NCBI GenBank assembly: GCA_002793195.1
Contig: PFPT01000017.1
Location: 155,943 to 219,942, forward strand
Source of the DNA: Gammaproteobacteria bacterium CG_4_10_14_0_2_um_filter_38_22
GTDB taxonomy: Bacteria; Pseudomonadota; Gammaproteobacteria; Coxiellales; Coxiellaceae
DNA: 64,000 nt
Direction of reading: 5' to 3'
The notes below the pieces were generated by a model. It saw only the letters and a program-made list of their open reading frames with translations. It was not told where the DNA came from and searched no databases. This document shows, piece by piece, positions 1-9,046 of the stretch (position 1 is the first letter of the stretch; each line of letters starts with the position of its first letter). The translations under genes and the position numbers were made by a program.

Positions 1-2
1 CG

Positions 3-1199
3 ATTTGGTTTGTCACAACCACGTTTGTATTACTACAATTTTTTTTACAACTTTCTTCTGGCGAAATCATTGCCGGACTCATGAAAAGTTTTGCGCTCAC
101 TGCTTTTGGCGGTGGCGTACTGGCAAGCAGTTATTATTATATTTATATTCTACTTCAAATTCCCGCGGGCATGCTGATTGATCGCTTCGGTGCGCGCAAT
201 ATTTTAAGCATCAGCGCACTGACCGTTTGCATTGGCTCACTCCTATTTGCTATCGCCAAAGTGGTGATATTTGCACTACTGGGTCGCGTCTTAATGGGCA
301 TCGGCGCTGCTTTTGCTTTTGTGGGCTGTTTAAAGTTAATTACCATCTGGTTTCCTGCGCGGCGTTTTGCATTTATGACCGCCATTGTTGAAACAGCAGG
401 TATGTTTGGCGCAATTACAGGTAATTTATGGATTGCCCATTTTATTCAACAAGCTGGCTGGCGTGATTGCATCAAAATGGCCTCTATTTTTGCAGCCATA
501 CTTTCTTTTTTTTTATTTCTCATGGTGCGAAATAATCCCAGAAAGAAAAAATTAAACTTACCCAAAATTACAACAGTCGCTTTAAGTAATGGCTTGAAAA
601 GTATTTTGCGTAATGCTACTGCTTGGATAAACGGTGTCTATTGTGGATTTATGTTTGGTTTAGTAACTGTATTTATTGCGTTATGGGCTATTCCTTTTCT
701 TGAAACAACGCATCATGCGAACTTAATGGATGCCACACTGTCTGCTTCAGCCGTTTATATTGGCATGGCCATAGGCGGACCCTTGATTGGCTGGATTGAT
801 GAAAAAACAGCTTGGCGACAAAAAATAATGGTTATCAATGCCATTCTTGCATCCATATTATTATTCATTGTTATTTTTTCAGCACAATCATCACTCTGGA
901 CAATTAGCATACTTTTATTTTTCACGGGATTATTTGCAAGTAGTTATGTGCTTACTTACGCCATTGCCAATGAAATCGCAACACTTGAAAATCGCGCCAC
1001 ATCCATTGGCTTTACCAATATGTTTTGTGTTTTATTCGCGCCATTTTTACAACCACTCATTGGATTTCTAATAACACATTTCAAAGGTGATCATGATTAT
1101 TTTCAACACGCAGTGAGCATTGTTCCTATGCTAATGCTGAGTTCTGCTGTCATTGGATTTTATTTACCAAAAAAAAATATCTATGAACGCAGACCCTAA
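3..1199 (+). CDS. MFS transporter (5' end outside window)
   Basis: Major facilitator superfamily carrier of the inner membrane; substrate unknown. The reading frame is open to the window edge, and the codons from base 3 (beginning Ile-Trp-Phe-Val) continue a hydrophobic helix into the ATG at 81. That ATG is therefore internal and the gene is 5'-truncated by the window. About 398 residues are visible. The loop between helices 2 and 3 carries the MFS signature 'DRFGAR', followed by 'GRVLMGIGAAFAFVG'. It is clearly paralogous to the MFS protein at 38792-40081, which shares 'DRFGAR' and 'AFAFVG.LKL'. Legionellales carry many such carriers for amino acids and other host nutrients, so an uptake role is an inference. 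It is convergent with the hydrolase gene at 1205. Confidence 0.88.
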   Translation: MWFVTTTFVLLQFFLQLSSGEIIAGLMKSFALTAFGGGVLASSYYYIYILLQIPAGMLIDRFGARNILSISALTVCIGSLLFAIAKVVIFALLGRVLMGIGAAFAFVGCLKLITIWFPARRFAFMTAIVETAGMFGAITGNLWIAHFIQQAGWRDCIKMASIFAAILSFFLFLMVRNNPRKKKLNLPKITTVALSNGLKSILRNATAWINGVYCGFMFGLVTVFIALWAIPFLETTHHANLMDATLSASAVYIGMAIGGPLIGWIDEKTAWRQKIMVINAILASILLFIVIFSAQSSLWTISILLFFTGLFASSYVLTYAIANEIATLENRATSIGFTNMFCVLFAPFLQPLIGFLITHFKGDHDYFQHAVSIVPMLMLSSAVIGFYLPKKNIYERRP

Positions 1200-1204
1200 T
1201 GACA

Positions 1205-2257
1205 TTAAAAATATTTTGCAACCATGGTATCAGAAATATCGACTAACGCTATAGGCTGCCATTTTGGGTTTTTGTCTTTATCAATAATAGTTGCACGCAC
1301 ACCTTCAAAAAAATCAGGCTGTGTTAACATGATTTGTGCAATATGCAAATCCATCTTAATGACATCCTCGATGGTTTTTTCTTTTGCTAATTGCAATTGT
1401 TTTAAAGTCACTTTTAAACTGGTTGGTGAACGCTGCCGCAATTGCTGCAATGTTTCCAATGACCAAGCTGTATTCTGGTTTAATAATGCAGCCATAATGG
1501 CTTCCACTGTGGGGAAACAAAAACTTGCTTTAATTTCCTCCACATAATCAAACTCAACTGTGTTAACTGGCTGTGAAAATAAGCGAATCACTTTCGTTGT
1601 TGCTTCCAAATCATCTAAATCAAAATCAGCTTCGCTTAATTTTTTTTCAAGTGCATCAAACTGATTAAATGACATGATGGATTGCACTAAATTTAACTGC
1701 ACTGCCTCATCGGCACTGATTGAATTTCCGGTCAGTGCCAAATAAGTGCCAATGTGATGTGGCAAACGACTTAAATAATAGCTCGCACCCACGTCTGGAA
1801 AAAAACCAATTCTGGTTTCTGGCATACCCCAACGCAAATTAGTTGCAGCAATAGAATGTGAGCCATGTATAGAAACACCCACGCCGCCACCCATTGTAAT
1901 ACCATTTAATAAAGCAATATAAGGTTTTGGAAACTCAAAAATTAAACGATCAATGCTATATTCTAGTTGGAAATACCGCGCAATTTCATCTGCTGACTGA
2001 TGTTTGTTTTCATATATTGCTCGAATATCACCGCCCGCACAAAAAGCTTTTTCAGAGCTCGATCGAATTAAAACTGCTTTAATGGCAGGATTATCTTGCC
2101 ATGATAATAATTTTTCCCTTAAGGATAAAAACATATCGCCGTTTAATGCATTTAATGCTTTCGGGCGATTTAAGATAATCACACCCAATTTATTTTTTAC
2201 TTCAAAAATAATATTCTGATTCATCACTTTGTGCTCACTTTTTAAAATAGTGGTCAT
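1205..2257 (-). CDS. 3-hydroxyisobutyryl-CoA hydrolase-like, crotonase superfamily
   Basis: Crotonase-fold enzyme, 350 aa, most like 3-hydroxyisobutyryl-CoA hydrolases (valine breakdown: hydrolysis of the CoA thioester). The oxyanion-hole segment 'CAGGD' is at residues 73-77 and 'GGGVGVSIHG' at 123-132. The segment 'MPETRIGFFPDVGASY' (145-160) is the hallmark separating HIBYL-CoA hydrolases from ordinary enoyl-CoA hydratases; Glu147 and Asp155 are the expected catalytic acids. The ATG at 2257 overlaps the TGA of the upstream ABC gene (ATGA), so the two are translationally coupled. A second Met at residue 12 could be the true start of the conserved domain. No other valine-catabolic gene is nearby, so the physiological substrate is uncertain. 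Confidence 0.85.
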   Translation of the reverse strand: MTTILKSEHKVMNQNIIFEVKNKLGVIILNRPKALNALNGDMFLSLREKLLSWQDNPAIKAVLIRSSSEKAFCAGGDIRAIYENKHQSADEIARYFQLEYSIDRLIFEFPKPYIALLNGITMGGGVGVSIHGSHSIAATNLRWGMPETRIGFFPDVGASYYLSRLPHHIGTYLALTGNSISADEAVQLNLVQSIMSFNQFDALEKKLSEADFDLDDLEATTKVIRLFSQPVNTVEFDYVEEIKASFCFPTVEAIMAALLNQNTAWSLETLQQLRQRSPTSLKVTLKQLQLAKEKTIEDVIKMDLHIAQIMLTQPDFFEGVRATIIDKDKNPKWQPIALVDISDTMVAKYF

Positions 2258-3864
2258 GCCATATCAATAACGGCATCGACCAATTCTTTTGTATACGCAT
2301 GCTGTGGATTTTGCAAAATAGATTGCGTGTCTCCTTGCTCTACTATTTTTCCATGACGCATGACGACCACACGATGCGCCAAATAACTCACGACTGATAA
2401 ATTATGTGTGATTAACAAATAAGACAATTGTTTTTCTTGTTGCAATTTTTCAAGCAATGACAAAATTTGTTTTTGCGTTGATACATCAAGCGCACTAGTA
2501 GGCTCGTCTAAAATGAATAATTGCGGAGATAAGGTTAATGCGCGCGCAATACAAACACGCTGGCGCTGCCCACCAGACAACTCATGCGGGTATCGCCATT
2601 TAAAGACATCCGGTAATTCCACCTGCTTTAACACCGTATCAACAATTATTATTGCTTCATTTCTACTGCGTATTTTTTTTTGTATGCGCAGGCCTTCACA
2701 TAATGAATCAAAAATCATCATGCGTGGATTCAGTGCCGCATAAGGATCTTGGAAAATAATTTGCATATCTGCTCGTAAATGACGTAATTTTTTTGAGGAT
2801 AGGTCACTCAATGATTGATCTTCAAAAATTACTTTGCCATCAGTGTTTTTTAATAATTGCAAAACACTTTTTGCCAGCGTGGTTTTTCCAGAACCTGATT
2901 CACCCACTAACGCAACTGTTTCCCCAATACGAATATCAAATGTCACATCATCGACCGCTTTAATATAGCTTTTAACGCGCTTTAAAAGACCTGCTCGAAT
3001 AGGAAAATATAATTTCAAATGCTCAATTTTTAATATCTTTTTTTGATTTTCATTTCCATTTTCAAATTGACGTGGTTTTTTAGATAAAATGGCATCGAGC
3101 AATTGCTGACTATAGGCTGCCCGCGGTTGTTGAAAAAACTGTTTTGCATTATTTTTTTCTACTATTTTACCTTCTTTCAAAACAGTAACATCATCAGCTA
3201 CTTTTGAAATAACAGACAAATCATGACCAATAAACAATAAAGCACATGATTTATTTTTAAGCGTCATTAATAATTCAATGACTTGTTTTTGTATAGCAAC
3301 ATCTAATGCTGTAGTTGGCTCATCTGCAATAATCACTTCTGGTTCAGCTGCAACCGCCATCGCAATCATGGCACGCTGTCGCATACCACCTGACAACTCA
3401 TGCGGATAGGATTGATAGCACCGCAGCACATCTTGAATGCCAACTGACTCTAACAGGCTGAGCGCGCGCGTTTTCGCTTCACGTAATTTAAACAATAAAT
3501 GTAATTGAATGACTTCTAGTAATTGCTGACCAATCGTCAATACTGGATTAAAAGCAGACATCGCGTCTTGAAAAATCATACCAATATATTTTCCACGCAC
3601 CTGTCGCATTTGCTTTTCAGATAAATCCAACAAGTTGCGTTGCCGAAAAATAATTTGGCTACCGCCACTCACAACCGCATTGTTTGGTAATAATTGTAAA
3701 ATCGATAAGGCAGAAATGGTTTTGCCGCTGCCAGACTCACCAACCAAACCCATACAAGATCCGCGCTGCAAATTTAATTCAAAATTTTGCAGCACGATAT
3801 GCTTTTCTAGCTTAGATTGAAAAGCCACATTCAATTTTGAAATATGTAAAGTGGTGCTTTGCAT
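2254..3864 (-). CDS. yejF: Double ATP-binding ABC protein, peptide/nickel uptake type (YejF-like)
   Basis: 536-aa protein with two complete ABC ATPase domains, the arrangement of YejF and of DppD-DppF fusions that energise oligopeptide or microcin-type importers. Domain 1 has Walker A GESGSGKT at 42-49, signature LSGGMRQR near 157-164 and Walker B with ADEPTTALD near 180-188. Domain 2 has Walker A at 321-328, LSGGQRQR near 429-436 and LDEPTSALD near 452-460. Both nucleotide sites look intact. No permease or binding-protein gene is adjacent, so the partners must lie elsewhere or have been lost. Its stop overlaps the start of the downstream hydrolase gene. The symbol rests on domain layout only. 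Confidence 0.82.
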   Translation of the reverse strand: MQSTTLHISKLNVAFQSKLEKHIVLQNFELNLQRGSCMGLVGESGSGKTISALSILQLLPNNAVVSGGSQIIFRQRNLLDLSEKQMRQVRGKYIGMIFQDAMSAFNPVLTIGQQLLEVIQLHLLFKLREAKTRALSLLESVGIQDVLRCYQSYPHELSGGMRQRAMIAMAVAAEPEVIIADEPTTALDVAIQKQVIELLMTLKNKSCALLFIGHDLSVISKVADDVTVLKEGKIVEKNNAKQFFQQPRAAYSQQLLDAILSKKPRQFENGNENQKKILKIEHLKLYFPIRAGLLKRVKSYIKAVDDVTFDIRIGETVALVGESGSGKTTLAKSVLQLLKNTDGKVIFEDQSLSDLSSKKLRHLRADMQIIFQDPYAALNPRMMIFDSLCEGLRIQKKIRSRNEAIIIVDTVLKQVELPDVFKWRYPHELSGGQRQRVCIARALTLSPQLFILDEPTSALDVSTQKQILSLLEKLQQEKQLSYLLITHNLSVVSYLAHRVVVMRHGKIVEQGDTQSILQNPQHAYTKELVDAVIDMA

Positions 3865-3886
3865 CCGTGCTCACTTCATTAAAAAA

Positions 3887-5284
3887 TCACTTTCTTGCAA
3901 CACCCGTTTTTTTCGCTGCTTCTATTACAGCCGCAGCAACCATAGAAGCAACATCAGCATTAAACACACTGGGAATAATATAATCGCGTGATAACGCACT
4001 GGGATCAACACAATTCGCAATTGCATAGGCGGCTGCTAATTTCATTTCTGCATTAATATCACTTGCACGACAATCTAATGCACCACGAAAAATGCCGGGG
4101 AATGCAAGCAAATTATTTATTTGATTCGGGTAATCACTGCGACCCGTTGCCATAATAGCAACATGCGGTAACGCGATTTCAGGTAAAATTTCCGGATCTG
4201 GATTCGCCATTGCAAACACAATAGGATCTGAGTTCATGCTTTTCAAATCATCCACAGTTAACGTATTAGGTGCTGATAATCCAATGAAAACATCTGCATT
4301 TTTTATCACATCATGCACTGACCCTGCTTCATGATTCGGATTGGTACGTGATACATACTCTTTTTTTATGCTATCTAAATCAGTCCGTGCTTTGTTTAAT
4401 GCACCTTTTCGATCACAACCAACAATATTTTTCACACCTAAATTGAGCAACATGTTTGTGCAAGCTGTTCCTGCAGCACCCACTCCATTCACAACCACTT
4501 TCAAATCAGCCATTTTTTTATGAACCAATTTCAACGCGTTAATTAATGCTGCCGTCATCACAGCCGCAGTACCATGCTGATCATCATGAAAAACAGGAAT
4601 ATCCAATTCTTCACGCAATCGCCTTTCAATCTCAAAACAACGGGGTGCTGCAATATCTTCTAAATTAATACCACCAAAACTGGGCGCAATCATCTTGACT
4701 GCCTGAATCACTTCTTCCGTATCTTTTGTTGCCAAACAAATCGGGAAGGCATCCACATTTGCAAACTTTTTGAAAAGCATTGCCTTACCCTCCATCACCG
4801 GCATCGCAGCAAGCGGGCCAATATCACCCAACCCTAAAACAGCAGTACCATCACTCACGACAGCAACCATGTTTTTTCGTATTGTTAAATTAAATGCTTT
4901 TTCAGGCGATTCATGAATTGCCATACATACACGTGCAACACCTGGCGTATATACCATGGATAAATCATCACGGTGATTAATAGCCACCTTGCTCTGAACT
5001 TCAATTTTTCCACCTAAATGCAACATAAAGGTACGATCAGAAATGTGACGCAACGTGACTTGCTCGATTTTACCTAAGGCATCATAAATTTCCTGTGCAT
5101 GTTTTTCACCCTGCGTATCAATCGTAATATCACGTGTTACTGTGTCTGCTTCTGTTTTAAGAATATCGATTGCGCCAATATTGCCACCTAATTGATTAAT
5201 AAGGGCTAATACCTCAGCAAGCGTGTTACCATTTTGTGGAAGACAAAGGCGAATCGTGTAGGAATTACTGGCATTCATTGACAT
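3887..5284 (-). CDS. Malic enzyme with N-terminal ACT domain
   Basis: Oxidative decarboxylation of malate to pyruvate with reduction of NAD(P), linking the TCA cycle to pyruvate. 465 aa. Residues 1-80 resemble an ACT regulatory domain ('[20 protein letters not shown]'), suggesting allosteric control by a small ligand. The catalytic part follows: Tyr112 in 'VYTPGVARV', Lys167 in 'MEGKAML', metal ligands Glu209-Asp210 and Asp234-Asp235 ('FHDDQHGTA'), and a dinucleotide loop 'GVGAAGT' at 267-273. It is the short bacterial type without the phosphotransacetylase tail of MaeB. The start has an AAGGG motif upstream and a second Met three codons in. It is divergent from the small membrane protein gene at 5386. 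Confidence 0.93.
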   Translation of the reverse strand: MSMNASNSYTIRLCLPQNGNTLAEVLALINQLGGNIGAIDILKTEADTVTRDITIDTQGEKHAQEIYDALGKIEQVTLRHISDRTFMLHLGGKIEVQSKVAINHRDDLSMVYTPGVARVCMAIHESPEKAFNLTIRKNMVAVVSDGTAVLGLGDIGPLAAMPVMEGKAMLFKKFANVDAFPICLATKDTEEVIQAVKMIAPSFGGINLEDIAAPRCFEIERRLREELDIPVFHDDQHGTAAVMTAALINALKLVHKKMADLKVVVNGVGAAGTACTNMLLNLGVKNIVGCDRKGALNKARTDLDSIKKEYVSRTNPNHEAGSVHDVIKNADVFIGLSAPNTLTVDDLKSMNSDPIVFAMANPDPEILPEIALPHVAIMATGRSDYPNQINNLLAFPGIFRGALDCRASDINAEMKLAAAYAIANCVDPSALSRDYIIPSVFNADVASMVAAAVIEAAKKTGVARK

Positions 5285-5385
5285 AAAAAACCCTTATTTC
5301 AAATCAAATACGGTATTGTATTACTCCTTTGCATACCATAAGATCATCCTTGAATCTAAATTAATAATTGGTGAGATATAATCGC

Positions 5386-5745
5386 ATGGAACAAGAAGCT
5401 GTCAAGAAAAACAAAAACAAAACGCTTAAAAATGCCATTTTGATCACTTTGATTATCATGTTTGCGCTGGTCATCACATGGCATCTATTGTTACCCATGC
5501 TGGGTATCACCATTGCCGTTTCAGCAGGTTTATGGGGAATGGCGGTTGCTTCTATTATTTTAATTTGCGCTGCTACTTTATTATTTTTTATCTTCACTGG
5601 TATCGGTATTTTTATCACCGGTTTTTTCGTTTTAATTTGGACGATTGCTGCCATCGCCTTATTTCCATTACTATTTCCAATTTTAATTCCCGTATTATTA
5701 CTTATGTTTTTAGTTGGTTATTTTTTGCGGAGCAAAAAAAAATAG
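5386..5745 (+). CDS. Small multi-pass membrane protein, unknown function
   Basis: 119-aa hydrophobic protein. A charged N-terminus (several Lys within the first 18 residues) is followed by at least four closely packed hydrophobic stretches, rich in Ile, Leu, Ala and Phe, and a short basic tail 'LRSKKK'. I chose ATG 5386 because GGTGAG lies ten bases upstream; TTG and GTG codons at 5368 and 5371 are in frame but lack a binding site. The TATAAT at 5377-5382 is too close to the start to be its promoter. It ends two bases before the convergent cyclo-ligase gene. I do not recognise a family; resembles small DUF-type inner-membrane proteins. Confidence 0.7.
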   Translation: MEQEAVKKNKNKTLKNAILITLIIMFALVITWHLLLPMLGITIAVSAGLWGMAVASIILICAATLLFFIFTGIGIFITGFFVLIWTIAAIALFPLLFPILIPVLLLMFLVGYFLRSKKK

Positions 5746-5747
5746 AG

Positions 5748-6332
5748 CTATCGTAGATTACGGTATATATTTTTTTCTGTTATCACATAATCCATTGGCA
5801 CATCCCAACTTGTTGCGATTAATTTATCAACTTTTTGAAACTCATAAGCCAAACCAATTAAAATAGGTCGCTGATGATGTGTGGCCACTTTAGTAAATTC
5901 CAGGTAATGGTCATAACACCCTAAACCACGTCCTAAGCGATTACACTGCGAATCAAATGCAACCAAAGGAACAAAAAATAAATCGATTTTGTCTGGCAAA
6001 ACCAAATCATCCGATGACACTATAGGCTCTGCAATACCCCATTTATTATTAAAAAACGTTGTTTTTTTATCAACCGCATAAAATGTCAACGTATTTTGAC
6101 CCGAAAAAATGGGCAGTAAAATTGTTTTCTTTAATTCACGAGCATGATCTATTATTTTTTTCGGATCAATTTCATTTTCATTTGCAATATAAAACGCCAT
6201 ATTTTTTTTACTTGAAAAAAAAGGCAATGCAATTATTTTTTTAGACAATTTTTCAGACGCATCACTCACTTGCTCAAGCGATAATTTTTTTCGATGATTG
6301 CGGATGGTTTCACGAAGTGATGCTATTTCCAT
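5748..6332 (-). CDS. ygfA: 5-formyltetrahydrofolate cyclo-ligase
   Basis: ATP-dependent conversion of 5-formyl-THF to 5,10-methenyl-THF, returning a storage folate to the one-carbon pool. 194 aa from the ATG at 6332. The family signature 'GRGLGCYDHYL' is near residues 134-144, and an N-terminal basic helix (SLRETIRNHRKKLS) is typical. The frame is open to an ATG at 6410, but that extension overlaps the 3' arm of the 6S RNA and the extra residues do not look like the family, so 6332 is preferred although its ribosome binding site is weak. The order zapA-6S RNA-cyclo-ligase is the classical gammaproteobacterial arrangement; in E. coli 6S RNA and this gene are co-transcribed. Confidence 0.9.
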   Translation of the reverse strand: MEIASLRETIRNHRKKLSLEQVSDASEKLSKKIIALPFFSSKKNMAFYIANENEIDPKKIIDHARELKKTILLPIFSGQNTLTFYAVDKKTTFFNNKWGIAEPIVSSDDLVLPDKIDLFFVPLVAFDSQCNRLGRGLGCYDHYLEFTKVATHHQRPILIGLAYEFQKVDKLIATSWDVPMDYVITEKNIYRNLR

Positions 6333-6395
6333 TTTATTTTGAGTCGCTCGCTTATGCTGTGGCTCCGTGAAAATACGATGGGATCGCTTAAATGG

Positions 6396-6571
6396 GTTCT
6401 CCGCAATCACATCACAAACGCCGATCTATGAACCCTTTATGACAGGGCGGAAATGGCGTGACTGCATATTAGGTTTTTGCACAAGGCAAAATCACACAAC
6501 ACGGCCGTTCATTTCCTAAAATGTACGTATCGGTTCAGAATACGTTCGCCTGCAACATCATTGCGAAGAAC
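6396..6571 (-). ncRNA. ssrS: 6S RNA, regulator of sigma-70 RNA polymerase
   Basis: 6S RNA mimics an open promoter and sequesters housekeeping RNA polymerase in stationary phase. The RNA is about 176 nt. Its ends pair perfectly: 5' GUUCUUCGCAAU with 3' AUUGCGGAGAAC (12 bp), the closing stem of 6S RNA. Inside the 5' strand 'CTGAACCGAT' matches 'CTGAGCCGAT' of E. coli 6S, and the 3' strand has 'AAGGGTTCA' as in E. coli. The position between zapA and the cyclo-ligase gene is the conserved location. The first base, 6571, lies seven bases after a TATAAT box, which fixes the 5' end well. The 3' end is set by the stem and could extend a few bases. Confidence 0.9.
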
Positions 6572-6577
6572 GCTGAG

Positions 6578-6583
6578 ATTATA
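6578..6583 (-). promoter_or_regulatory. -10 box of the 6S RNA promoter
   Basis: A perfect TATAAT on the minus strand seven bases before the predicted 6S start. It straddles the last codon region of zapA (stop at 6579). No convincing -35 hexamer is visible at 16-18 bases. Confidence 0.7.
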
Positions 6584-6893
6584 CCGTGACTTCGTCTTTT
6601 GTCTCGAGAAATTTTTGGATGCGTCGCTGCAATGATTTAATTTGTTCGTGCATCACATCAATGTAGGCATTTTTTTGATTTTTAAAAGCCATTAATTCAT
6701 GTGTGATATTCAGCGCAGCAACAATGGCTAACCGCTCAACACTACCAATCTGAGCGCCTTGACTATTTTTTTTCATCTCTGCATTTAAATAACTTGCGGA
6801 CTCCCGCAACTTTGCAACTTCTTCAGGAGGGCATTTAATTTGATAAGTACGATCAAGAATAGTAACGGCAGTCATATGATCAATGCTACTCAT
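6579..6893 (-). CDS. zapA: Cell division protein ZapA
   Basis: FtsZ-ring accessory protein that cross-links and stabilises FtsZ filaments in the cytoplasm. 104 aa, normal length. The N-terminal globular part ('VTILDRTYQIKCPPEEVAKLRESASYLN') and the following helix with 'ERLAIVAALNITHEL' are the ZapA family pattern; the C-terminal third (residues 70-97) is a coiled coil that mediates tetramerisation. The ATG overlaps the stop of the upstream 67-aa gene by four bases (ATGA), so the two are coupled. The 6S RNA promoter lies at its 3' end. Confidence 0.93.
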   Translation of the reverse strand: MSSIDHMTAVTILDRTYQIKCPPEEVAKLRESASYLNAEMKKNSQGAQIGSVERLAIVAALNITHELMAFKNQKNAYIDVMHEQIKSLQRRIQKFLETKDEVTV

Positions 6894-7093
6894 GATAGTT
6901 CTTCCTTCATTTGTTTAATTGTCTGTTTAATTTGTTTTGCGATGCGATCTTGCTGATTTTGTAAACGAGACCGTTCTTGAATATGCACGGCCATTTTTTG
7001 TCGCAACCCTGCATTCTCAAACTGCAACGTTTCAATTAACTGCATAAGATGATCTACCTGCATTACCAGATGATCTAATTCAGTGGCGTTCAT
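6890..7093 (-). CDS. Short coiled-coil protein upstream of zapA (TIGR02449-like)
   Basis: 67-aa, almost wholly helical heptad-type protein: 'LDHLVMQVDHLMQLIETLQFEN' followed by a Gln/Arg/Lys-rich second helix. Small coiled-coil proteins of the TIGR02449 group sit directly upstream of zapA in many gammaproteobacteria; a role in division similar to ZapB is plausible but is inference. ATG 7093 is preferred because AGGGA lies seven bases upstream; an in-frame ATG at 7108 would add five residues. The gene overlaps zapA by four bases. Confidence 0.8.
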   Translation of the reverse strand: MNATELDHLVMQVDHLMQLIETLQFENAGLRQKMAVHIQERSRLQNQQDRIAKQIKQTIKQMKEELS

Positions 7094-7168
7094 AGTCGTC
7101 CCTGACATCCGAATAGAATTACATTGAGCATAAAATGTTAACAGCCGAAAATCAAATTATTTACTAAA

Positions 7169-8956
7169 TTATAATGGCTTCGTTTCTTCTTTCAACCAAT
7201 TACGAACCTCAATTGAGAAATCTTTTTCAAGCAAATTATAAATATCACGATGATACGCATTAATCCATTCAATTTCTTCTGTTGCAAGTAAATCAACATC
7301 AATTAATTTTCTAGCGTAAGGTACCATTGTTAAATCAGCCATACCATAGAACGGCCCATTACCAGTTAAAGAATCTTTTTCAGCTATTTTTTCAACAATC
7401 TCACATAAATTTTCAATGCGAATTCCATATTTTCCTGAAAAATATAACCCCGGCTCATTACTCACAATCATGTTAGGTTTTAATGGTACACCCGTTGCAC
7501 CATAAGCAATCCGCTGAGGTCCTTCATGCACGCATAGATAACATCCCACTCCATGACCCGTGCCATGTCCAAAATCCATACCCGCCGCCCACAATGGCAT
7601 ACGCGCAATTGTATTCACATGCTCACCACAAGCACCATCCGGAAATACTGAGTTCCTCAAAGCCAAATGCCCCTTTAAGACCAATGTATAATGTTTTTTT
7701 TGTTCCAGCGTTGGCACACCAAGATGAATAGTACGAGTAATATCCGTTGTACCTTCAAAATACTGCCCACCCGAATCTACCAACAACATTTCTTTATCGG
7801 TAATGGTATGTTTTGATTCTGGGGACGCACGATAATGAACAATCGCACCATGATCCGCAAAACCACAAATAGTTGGGAAACTTAAATCCAAACAACGCTT
7901 GTCTTCACGACGAAATTTTTCTAATTGATCCGCGGCTGAAATCTCATCTACGCCATCACGCCAATGATTTTCAATCCATTGTAAAAATTTCACAACAGCT
8001 ATGGCATCAATACGATGCGCTTCACGCATCCCTTTTAATTCTGTTTTATTTTTAATTGCTTTCATCAATAAAATAGGTGATTTTTTTTCAACAAGAAATG
8101 CTTTTGATAATTGTAAGGCAACCCACCAGCTTGTTGTGGCTGGATCAACCCACACATTTCCTGCCAAAGTATGTAATGCATTCTCAAATTGATCATAAGA
8201 TTGAATCGTCACTTTTTCTTTTTCAAAATAAACATGATCAGCTGATGCAATACAATCTGCATGCACAAACAAAAATGCCTTCTCCATTGTAATAATGGCA
8301 TAGGCGATAACGAGTGGATTGTAAGGTACATCATTGCCGCGAATATTAAATAACCAGGCCACCTCATCCAGCTGCGAGACAACCAAAGCATCTACGCCTA
8401 TTTTTTTCATCGCATCACGTACATGCTCTAATTTTTTTGTTGCAGAAAGACCTGTGTATTTTAAATCTAAAAGACGCACTGGACTGAATTGTAATGGAGC
8501 ATGATCTACCCAAACTTGATCTACTAAATTTTCTAGAATTGGTGTTAATTTTCCGTGCACGCGTGACAGAATCAAAGACCATTGCTGTGATTGCGCCATA
8601 CTAATTAATTTGGGATCAACCCCAACAGTTGATTTAAAAGCATTTTCACCCAACCATGCACTCACGGGTGCGGCAACACCTTGCAATTGCTTCATCAGTT
8701 GAAATTGTTTTGCATCTAACTCTAATGATGCCTGTAAATAATAGCGTGGATCTGTCCACAAATAAGCTTGCTCCAATCCAACCAGTGCTTCACCATACGA
8801 ACCAGTAAATCCAGTAAGCCATGTGCGGCGTTGCCAATGATCAGGAACATACTCGTTATTATGCGCATCGCGGGTTGGCACATAATAAAAATCAACTTTA
8901 TGATCCAACATTTGTTGACGTAAATTTTTTAATTTCTCGGAAACCGATTGCATCAT
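7169..8956 (-). CDS. M24 family Xaa-Pro aminopeptidase, long form
   Basis: Removes an N-terminal residue preceding proline. 595 aa, the long three-domain type (two creatinase-like N domains, M24 catalytic domain, M24 C-terminal extension) seen in XPNPEP1-like enzymes, rather than the about 440-aa PepP. Dinuclear metal ligands are visible: the two Asp in 'LLVDSGGQYFEGTTDITRT', His in 'FGHGTGHGVG', Glu in 'SNEPGLYF' and Glu in 'GIRIENLCEI'. ATG 8956 was chosen because AAGGGA lies just upstream; a TTG at 8986 is in frame but has no binding site. Placement next to ubiH mirrors the pepP-ubiH-visC cluster of gammaproteobacteria, but here the peptidase is divergent from ubiH. Confidence 0.9.
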   Translation of the reverse strand: MMQSVSEKLKNLRQQMLDHKVDFYYVPTRDAHNNEYVPDHWQRRTWLTGFTGSYGEALVGLEQAYLWTDPRYYLQASLELDAKQFQLMKQLQGVAAPVSAWLGENAFKSTVGVDPKLISMAQSQQWSLILSRVHGKLTPILENLVDQVWVDHAPLQFSPVRLLDLKYTGLSATKKLEHVRDAMKKIGVDALVVSQLDEVAWLFNIRGNDVPYNPLVIAYAIITMEKAFLFVHADCIASADHVYFEKEKVTIQSYDQFENALHTLAGNVWVDPATTSWWVALQLSKAFLVEKKSPILLMKAIKNKTELKGMREAHRIDAIAVVKFLQWIENHWRDGVDEISAADQLEKFRREDKRCLDLSFPTICGFADHGAIVHYRASPESKHTITDKEMLLVDSGGQYFEGTTDITRTIHLGVPTLEQKKHYTLVLKGHLALRNSVFPDGACGEHVNTIARMPLWAAGMDFGHGTGHGVGCYLCVHEGPQRIAYGATGVPLKPNMIVSNEPGLYFSGKYGIRIENLCEIVEKIAEKDSLTGNGPFYGMADLTMVPYARKLIDVDLLATEEIEWINAYHRDIYNLLEKDFSIEVRNWLKEETKPL

Positions 8957-9046
8957 AACTTTTCCCTTAACTGACCGCTTATTCAAAAATACGAATTATT
9001 TATTTTATGTTACCATATCTCCACTTAAAAAAATAAACCGTACATC

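Noticed and set aside
5377..5382. TATAAT before the small membrane protein gene
   Set aside because: It ends three bases before the ATG, so transcription would start inside the gene; GGTGAG just upstream makes translation from a longer mRNA likelier.
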